A model generated the notes under the pieces. It had not been told where the DNA came from, searched no databases, and was given only the letters and a program-made list of their open reading frames with translations. Below are positions 58,680 through 64,000 of a DNA stretch of 64,000 nt, one piece after another (position 1 is the first letter of the stretch; every line of letters starts with the position of its first letter). The stretch lies in contig OZ244721.1 of the NCBI GenBank assembly GCA_965219235.1, positions 434,001 to 498,000 on the forward strand. Reading direction: 5' to 3'. The translations under genes were made by a program, and so were the position numbers. This stretch comes from CBDHCC01 sp965219235 (GTDB lineage Bacteria; Pseudomonadota; Alphaproteobacteria; Sphingomonadales; Sphingomonadaceae).

Positions 58680-59492
58680 TCAGAACAGCCCGCCGGGGCT
58701 CTCGGTGAAGATCGCGCAGCCGTCCTCCGTGATGCCGATCGAATGCTCGAACTGCGCCGAGAGCGAGCGGTCGCGGGTGACCGCCGTCCAGCCGTCGTCC
58801 AGCACCTTGGTGCCGGGCTTGCCCGCGTTGATCATCGGCTCGACGGTGAAGATCATGCCGGGTCGCAGCTCCGGCCCGGTGCCGGGCTGGGCGGCGTGGA
58901 CGACCTCCGGCGCGTCGTGGAACAGCCGCCCCAGGCCATGGCCGCAGAACTCGCGCACCACGCCGTAGCGATGCTGTTCCGCGTAACGCTGGATGGCATG
59001 GCCGATGTCGCCTAGGTGGTTGCCGGGCCGCGCCCGCTCCAGCCCGAGAAGCAGGCACTCGCGCGTCACCTCGACCAGCCGGCGCGCCTTCACCGACACG
59101 TCGCCCACCAGGTAGGTGCGGCTGGTGTCGCCGTGCCAGCCGTCCAGGATCGCGGTCACGTCGATGTTGACGATGTCGCCGTCGCGCAACGCGCGCTCGC
59201 CGGGGATGCCGTGGCACACGACGTGGTTGATCGAGATGCACGACGAGTGCGCGTAGCCGCGATAGCCGAGCGTGGCGGGCACCGCTCCGGCCGCCACCAT
59301 CGCGTCGCGCACGACGTCGTCCAGCTCGCCGGTGAGCGCGCCGGGCACCACGAGCGGCCCGATGTCGTCCAGGATGCGCGCGGCGAGCTGGCCGGCCGCG
59401 CGCATCCCGGCGAACGCGTCGCGACCGTGGAGCTTGATCGCCCCCGTGCGGGAGAGCGCGCCGGGCGCGGAGGCTTCGGTGTAGGTGTACAT
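58680..59492 (-). CDS. map: Methionine aminopeptidase, type I
   Basis: Removes the initiator Met from new proteins. It has 270 residues from ATG 59492 (an open extension upstream lacks support). The metal-binding residues are visible: Asp in NIDVTAILDGWHGDTSRTY, His in the EFCGHGLGRLFHD region, and Glu in FTVEPMINAG and SAQFEHSIGITEDG. No clear ribosome site precedes the ATG, so this gene may be leaderless or use a weak site. Confidence 0.94.
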   Translation of the reverse strand: MYTYTEASAPGALSRTGAIKLHGRDAFAGMRAAGQLAARILDDIGPLVVPGALTGELDDVVRDAMVAAGAVPATLGYRGYAHSSCISINHVVCHGIPGERALRDGDIVNIDVTAILDGWHGDTSRTYLVGDVSVKARRLVEVTRECLLLGLERARPGNHLGDIGHAIQRYAEQHRYGVVREFCGHGLGRLFHDAPEVVHAAQPGTGPELRPGMIFTVEPMINAGKPGTKVLDDGWTAVTRDRSLSAQFEHSIGITEDGCAIFTESPGGLF

Positions 59493-59541
59493 GGGAGGGG
59501 ATATAGGCGACCGACCGGCGCCTGTCAGCCGCACCCGAGCG

Positions 59542-60381
59542 TCACCGTCCCGACGAACGGCTGACGAACTCCCTCACCGCCGCCAGCGCCTTCGGCTGCC
59601 CGAGTCCCTCGCCGTGGCCACCCGGCACGGAGACGAACGTCACCTCGGCCCCGCCGGCCCTCAGCCGGTCCGCGTAGGTCCGCATCAGCTTCGGCCGGAC
59701 CGTATCGTCGTCCTCATTCGAGATCAGCAGGATCGGCGCCTTGGACGCCAGCGCGTAACCCTGCGTGTCGAAGCGCAGCAGGTCCTCGTCCAGCCTCAGG
59801 CGGACGAACGGCCTGGCGTACCATGGCACGAAGCCGCGCCCGACCGCCAGCACGTCGGCGGCCGTCCCCTCCAGCACCAGCCCGTCGAAGCCGCCGTTCC
59901 GCGCCATCGCCGCCGCCTGGCTGCCGCCGAAGGACAGGCCATAGGCGTAGAGCGGGCCGCCGCCGATCCACCCCTTCGCCCTCAGCGCGTTCAGCAGGGC
60001 GGGGCCGGTGGCGATCGCGGCGTCGATGGTGGGCGGCACCGTGGTCCCGCCGCGCCCCGGATAGTCGTAGAGGATGATGTCGGCCCCGGTCGCGGCCGCC
60101 AGCGCCCCGGCGCGTCCGCTCTGATCGTCCACGAAGTTGCCGTTGCCGCCGGAGTAGATCACGGCGGCGTCGCTCGCCGGATTGTCGAGCCGCACGACCC
60201 GTATGACGCCGAGGTCTCCCAGCGGGACGAGCTCGTCGGTCGCGGTGTAGCCGTCCGGCGGCGTCAGCCGGGCCGTCGTCCGCTGGTCCATCGACGGGAA
60301 GAAGCTGCTCTGGTCGATGGTGGCGGAGCAGCCGCCCAGCGCCAGCGCGACGAGGAGGGGAAGGGCGGCGCGTGCGGTCAT
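59542..60381 (-). CDS. Alpha/beta hydrolase, predicted lipoprotein
   Basis: A 279-residue hydrolase with lipoprotein signal (Cys-18, ALGGC). Oxyanion region VIYSGGNGNFV, DIILYDYPGRGGT strand, nucleophile elbow GLSFGGSQ (Ser), Asp in ILLISNEDDDTV, and His in VPGGHGEG: a complete catalytic triad. It resembles peptidase S9/BAAT-like esterases, but the substrate is unknown. Confidence 0.85.
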   Translation of the reverse strand: MTARAALPLLVALALGGCSATIDQSSFFPSMDQRTTARLTPPDGYTATDELVPLGDLGVIRVVRLDNPASDAAVIYSGGNGNFVDDQSGRAGALAAATGADIILYDYPGRGGTTVPPTIDAAIATGPALLNALRAKGWIGGGPLYAYGLSFGGSQAAAMARNGGFDGLVLEGTAADVLAVGRGFVPWYARPFVRLRLDEDLLRFDTQGYALASKAPILLISNEDDDTVRPKLMRTYADRLRAGGAEVTFVSVPGGHGEGLGQPKALAAVREFVSRSSGR

Positions 60382-60538
60382 GTGGGCTCTCCTGTATGGT
60401 GACGGAGGTGTGCCAGAGGCCGTGTGGGCGCACCAGCCCGCCCTGCTGCTTCGACATCCGTCAACCGCACCCGCTCTCATTCACGCCCGCTTCACCTCGC
60501 CGAGGCCACCTCTCGTCGAACCAAAAGGGGATGGTTCA

Positions 60539-60916
60539 ATGACTCGCACGATCCTGTTGCCGATGGTGGCGCTCGTGGGCCTTTCGGGCTGCGTGGACAC
60601 CCAAGTCACCCGGCTGGAGGCGGGGCCGGCGCGCGCCGCCCGGGCGCCGCAGGACGTGGCCATCTACCGGTCGCCGGCCGAGGTGCCGCGCGCGTTCAAG
60701 GCCATCGCGCTCATCGACTCCAGCGCCGACACCGACCTGGCGGGCTATGGCGACATCTACGAGTCCATGCGCAAGAAGGCGGCGGCCGTGGGCGCCAACG
60801 GGATCATCCTGGGCGACCAGCTAGAGCCTTCGCCGCTGCTGCGGCTGGCGGGGGAAGTGTTGAAGGGCAACACCTACCGGCACGGCCGCGCGACCGCGGT
60901 CCTGGTGGAGGAGTAG
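60539..60916 (+). CDS. Small predicted lipoprotein, unknown function
   Basis: A 125-residue protein with lipoprotein signal (Cys-18, LSGC), then a compact domain reading AFKAIALIDSSADTD and KKAAAVGANGIILGD, where a Gly-rich loop precedes a strand. The shape is of a small YbjQ/DUF4156-like protein, though I would not name a family. AAAAGGGG lies 9 bases upstream of the ATG. Confidence 0.75.
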   Translation: MTRTILLPMVALVGLSGCVDTQVTRLEAGPARAARAPQDVAIYRSPAEVPRAFKAIALIDSSADTDLAGYGDIYESMRKKAAAVGANGIILGDQLEPSPLLRLAGEVLKGNTYRHGRATAVLVEE

Positions 60917-60970
60917 GCCTCCGCCCAGCCAGCTTCCCCGCGCATCTTCGCGCCGCTACACCCCCGTCCC

Positions 60971-61729
60971 ATGACCGCCCGCATCTGGACCGCCGCGCTC
61001 CTCGTCATCGGCGACGAGATCCTCTCCGGGCGGACGGCGGACCGCAACATCCAGCAGGTCGCGCGCTGGCTGGACCAGCAGGCGATCCGCCTGGTCGAGG
61101 CGCGCGTCGTGCCCGATGTCCACGATAGGATCGTGGACGCGGTGCGCGCGCTGAAGCCCGCCACCGACTATCTCTTCACCACCGGCGGCATCGGCCCGAC
61201 CCACGACGACATCACGGTGGACGCGGTCGCCGCCGCGCTGGGCGTGCCCGTGGTCGTCCACCCGCGCGCGAAGGCAATGCTGGAGCGCCACTACGCCGAC
61301 AAGGGCGGGCTGACCGACGCGCGCCTCCGCATGGCGCGCGTGCCCGGCGGCGCGGAGCTGATCGCCAACACGCTGTCGGGCGCGCCGGGCATCCGGCTGG
61401 ACACCACCTTCCTCCTGGCCGGCGTGCCGCACATCGCGGCCGGCATGCTCGAGGCGCTGAACGGCCAGCTGGAGGGTGGGGAGCGCGTGCTGTCGCACAC
61501 GCTGGGCGCTCTGGTGCCGGAGAGCGAGGTGGCCGAGCTGCTCGCCGCCACCGAGCGCGCGCACGCCGGCTGCCAGATCGGCAGCTATCCCTTCTTCCGT
61601 GCGGGCCGGGTGGGGGCGAACTTCGTCGTCCGCTCGACCGACCCGGCGGTGGTGGCGGCGTGCGCCGCCGATCTGGCCGGGCGGCTGACCGCCCTCGGAG
61701 TGGAGAGCGTGGCCGGCGGCATCGCCTGA
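60971..61729 (+). CDS. Competence/damage-inducible protein A family (CinA-like, molybdopterin-binding fold)
   Basis: A 252-residue MoeA/MogA-type fold protein corresponding to the N-terminal (COG1058) part of CinA. Motifs: ALLVIGDEILSGRTADRNIQ at the start and FTTGGIGPTHDDITVDAVAA. The C-terminal nicotinamide-mononucleotide deamidase domain (PncC) of full-length CinA is missing, so it is a stand-alone form. Some stand-alone members have ADP-ribose pyrophosphatase activity; no specific role is claimed here. Confidence 0.9.
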   Translation: MTARIWTAALLVIGDEILSGRTADRNIQQVARWLDQQAIRLVEARVVPDVHDRIVDAVRALKPATDYLFTTGGIGPTHDDITVDAVAAALGVPVVVHPRAKAMLERHYADKGGLTDARLRMARVPGGAELIANTLSGAPGIRLDTTFLLAGVPHIAAGMLEALNGQLEGGERVLSHTLGALVPESEVAELLAATERAHAGCQIGSYPFFRAGRVGANFVVRSTDPAVVAACAADLAGRLTALGVESVAGGIA

Positions 61730-61786
61730 CGGAACGAAGCCCGAACATCGGGGTTGTGCCTCTCGAACCGCAGCGAGGAGCCCTTC

Positions 61787-62044
61787 ATGGCCGACGACGA
61801 CAAGACCGTGCCCACCATCGACGGCAAGCACCACCAGCATCCCAAGTCCGAACCCTTCTCCAACGCCGAGAAGGATCCGGACGACTGGACCACCGGCGAC
61901 GAGCCGATGACGGGCGCGCAGGCGAGCTATCTCAAGACCCTGTCGGAGGAGGCCGGAGCGGAGTTCGACGACACGCTGAGCAAGGCCGACGCCTCCAGGC
62001 GCATCGACGAGCTGCAGGCGAAGACGGGGCGCGGCCGGGACTGA
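61787..62044 (+). CDS. DUF3072 family small protein
   Basis: An 85-residue hydrophilic protein; the core DPDDWTTGDEPMTGAQASYL and the C-terminal helix ASRRIDELQAKTGRG are the marks of DUF3072. Function unknown. GAGGAG is six bases before the ATG. The next 175 bp to dxs contain nothing I can identify. Confidence 0.87.
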   Translation: MADDDKTVPTIDGKHHQHPKSEPFSNAEKDPDDWTTGDEPMTGAQASYLKTLSEEAGAEFDDTLSKADASRRIDELQAKTGRGRD

Positions 62045-62219
62045 CCGTCGCATGTCTTGCCGGCGCTCGTGACTTGACCGGGAGAGTGCTGTAACCGTCG
62101 CGAAACCGATCCCGACCGAGGCGGGACGGGGACAGGCTGGGCGCGCGGGGCGCGGCGTCACCGCTGCCCCCGCATTCTCCTTCCGCCCCGGTGGGTCGCA
62201 TGCTGCAAAGGCCTCGCCG

Positions 62220-64000
62220 ATGACTCAGACCGACACCCCCCTCCTCGACACGGTGAGCACGCCGGCCGATCTGCGGACGCTCAAAGCCGGTCAGCTGCGC
62301 CAGCTCGCCGACGAGTTGCGCGCGGAGGTGATCTCGGCGGTGGGCGTCACCGGCGGGCATCTGGGCTCCGGCCTGGGCGTGGTCGAGCTGACGACCGCCA
62401 TCCACTATGTCTTCGACACGCCACGCGACCGGCTGGTGTGGGACGTCGGCCACCAGTGCTATCCGCACAAGATCCTGACCGGGCGGCGCGACCGCATCCG
62501 CACGCTGCGCATGGGCGGCGGCCTCAGCGGCTTCACCAAGCGGTCGGAGAGCGAGTACGACCCGTTCGGGGCGGCGCACTCCTCCACCTCGATCTCCGCC
62601 GCGCTGGGCTTCGCCACCGCCAACAAGCTGTCGGAGCGGCCGGGCAAGGCGATCGCGGTGATCGGCGACGGCGCGATGTCGGCCGGAATGGCCTACGAAG
62701 CGATGAACAACGCGGAGGCGGCGGGCAACCGGCTGGTGGTCATCCTCAACGACAACGACATGAGCATCGCGCCGCCGGTGGGCGGGCTGTCGGCTTATCT
62801 CGCCCGTCTCGTCTCCTCGTCCGAATATCTCGGCCTGCGCAGCCTCGCCAAGAAGGTCGCCAAGCGGATGCCGCGCCGGATGCACAAGGCGGCGGAAAAG
62901 CTGGAGGAGTACGCGCGCGGCATGGCGACCGGCGGCACGTTGTTCGAGGAGCTGGGCTTCTATTATGTCGGCCCGATCGACGGCCACAATCTGGACCATC
63001 TGATCCCGGTGCTGGAGAATGTCCGCGACGCGGAGGAAGGCCCGATCCTAGTCCATGTCGTGACGGTGAAGGGCAAGGGCTACGGCCCCGCCGAGGCGTC
63101 GGCCGACAAGTACCACGGCGTGCAGAAGTTCGACGTGGTGACGGGTGCCCAGGCGAAGTCGCCCGCCGGTCCGCCGTCCTACACCAAGGTGTTCGCGCGG
63201 GCGCTGATCGCCGAGGCGGAGCGCGATCCGACCGTCTGCGCGATCACGGCGGCGATGCCGTCGGGGACGGGCCTCGACACGTTCCAGGAGCGGTTCCCCG
63301 AGCGCACCTTCGACGTGGGCATCGCCGAACAGCACGCGGTCACCTTCGCGGCCGGGCTGGCGGCGCAGGGGATGCGGCCGTTCTGCGCGATCTACTCGAC
63401 CTTCCTCCAGCGCGCCTACGACCAGGTCGTCCACGACGTGGCGATCCAGAACCTGCCCGTGCGCTTCGGCATCGACCGGGCCGGGCTGGTCGGCGCGGAC
63501 GGGGCGACGCACGCCGGGTCGTTCGACGTGACCTACCTCGCCACGCTGCCCAACTTCGTCGTCATGGCGGCGGCCGACGAGGCGGAGCTGACCCACATGG
63601 TCCACACCGCCGCGATGCACGACACCGGCCCGATCGCGGTGCGCTATCCGCGCGGCAACGGGACCGGCGTGGCGATCCCCGCGACGCCCGAGCGGCTGGA
63701 GATCGGCAAGGGCCGGGTGGTGCGCGAGGGCAAGACGGTCGCCATCCTGTCGCTCGGCACGCGGCTGGAGGAGGCGCTGAAGGCCGCCGACACGCTCGAC
63801 GCCAAGGGGCTCTCCACCACGGTCGCCGACCTGCGCTTCGCCAAGCCGCTCGACGAGTCGCTGATCCGCCGCCTGCTGACCACGCACGAGGTCTGCGTCA
63901 CGGTGGAGGAGGCCGCTGTCGGCGGGCTGGGCGCGCACGTGCTGACCTATGCCAGCGACGAGGGCCTGATCGACGCGGGCCTGAAACTCCGCACGCTGCG
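62220..64000 (+). CDS. dxs: 1-deoxy-D-xylulose-5-phosphate synthase, 3' end outside window
   Basis: Thiamine-diphosphate enzyme that opens the MEP isoprenoid pathway by joining pyruvate and glyceraldehyde-3-phosphate. ATG 62220; 593 residues visible of about 635-640. Visible marks: GGHLGSGLGVVELTTAIHYV, DVGHQCYPHKILTGRRD, the TPP motif GDGAMSAGMAYEAMNN ... LNDNDMSI, and in the second domain FDVGIAEQHAVTFAAGLA and DRAGLVGADGATHAGSFD. It stops at the window end inside the C-terminal transketolase domain. Confidence 0.96.
   Translation, partial: MTQTDTPLLDTVSTPADLRTLKAGQLRQLADELRAEVISAVGVTGGHLGSGLGVVELTTAIHYVFDTPRDRLVWDVGHQCYPHKILTGRRDRIRTLRMGGGLSGFTKRSESEYDPFGAAHSSTSISAALGFATANKLSERPGKAIAVIGDGAMSAGMAYEAMNNAEAAGNRLVVILNDNDMSIAPPVGGLSAYLARLVSSSEYLGLRSLAKKVAKRMPRRMHKAAEKLEEYARGMATGGTLFEELGFYYVGPIDGHNLDHLIPVLENVRDAEEGPILVHVVTVKGKGYGPAEASADKYHGVQKFDVVTGAQAKSPAGPPSYTKVFARALIAEAERDPTVCAITAAMPSGTGLDTFQERFPERTFDVGIAEQHAVTFAAGLAAQGMRPFCAIYSTFLQRAYDQVVHDVAIQNLPVRFGIDRAGLVGADGATHAGSFDVTYLATLPNFVVMAAADEAELTHMVHTAAMHDTGPIAVRYPRGNGTGVAIPATPERLEIGKGRVVREGKTVAILSLGTRLEEALKAADTLDAKGLSTTVADLRFAKPLDESLIRRLLTTHEVCVTVEEAAVGGLGAHVLTYASDEGLIDAGLKLRTL

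Overview
The window is GC-rich chromosomal DNA that looks like a sphingomonad (Alphaproteobacteria, Sphingomonas-like). This is an inference from gene content and order (purC, M16 peptidase, purS, purQ; glnB-glnA; exosortase A-associated glycan genes; TamA-TamB) and from the many intergenic palindromes. Nearly all of it is housekeeping or catabolic. I see no prophage, CRISPR array, rRNA or classical transposase. The two end genes, an M3 oligopeptidase and dxs, run off the window.

Layout. 0-19 kb: M3 peptidase, an MscS channel, then a branched-chain amino acid and acyl-CoA block: branched-chain 2-oxoacid dehydrogenase E1alpha, E1beta and E2; a thioesterase, an SDR and a Baeyer-Villiger-type monooxygenase; isovaleryl-CoA dehydrogenase, two small membrane proteins, and both 3-methylcrotonyl-CoA carboxylase subunits; then CobA and an alpha-methylacyl-CoA racemase. 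Together these cover the upper part of leucine degradation. The carboxylase operon is split by an AT-rich tail-anchored ORF and by a GIY-YIG nuclease gene enclosed in perfect 27-bp inverted repeats. 19-30 kb: tRNA-Arg, purine genes with an M16 peptidase, two tandem CAP-domain proteins, and a trehalose cluster (otsB, GH15, otsA). 30-40 kb: parC, two TonB-like proteins, putA, a MaoC hydratase, a thiolase and gmk. 40-46 kb: exosortase A-associated O-ligase and glycosyltransferase, a 32-residue microprotein, and a CI/Cro-like regulator pair around a palindrome. 46-64 kb: tamA-tamB, a dienelactone hydrolase, glnA-glnB with a PQQ-fold lipoprotein, map, small lipoproteins, a CinA-like protein and dxs.

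The most distinctive feature is the density of palindromic repeats. I see about two dozen copies in at least six families, labelled B to G here. They lie between genes, inside operons, one inside another, and one in frame inside the E2 coding sequence. Families D, F and G share GTCAT/ATGAC-type ends, and family G encloses the GIY-YIG gene. My main hypothesis is that this small nuclease and the palindromes form a REPtron-like system in which the nuclease helps spread non-autonomous palindromes.
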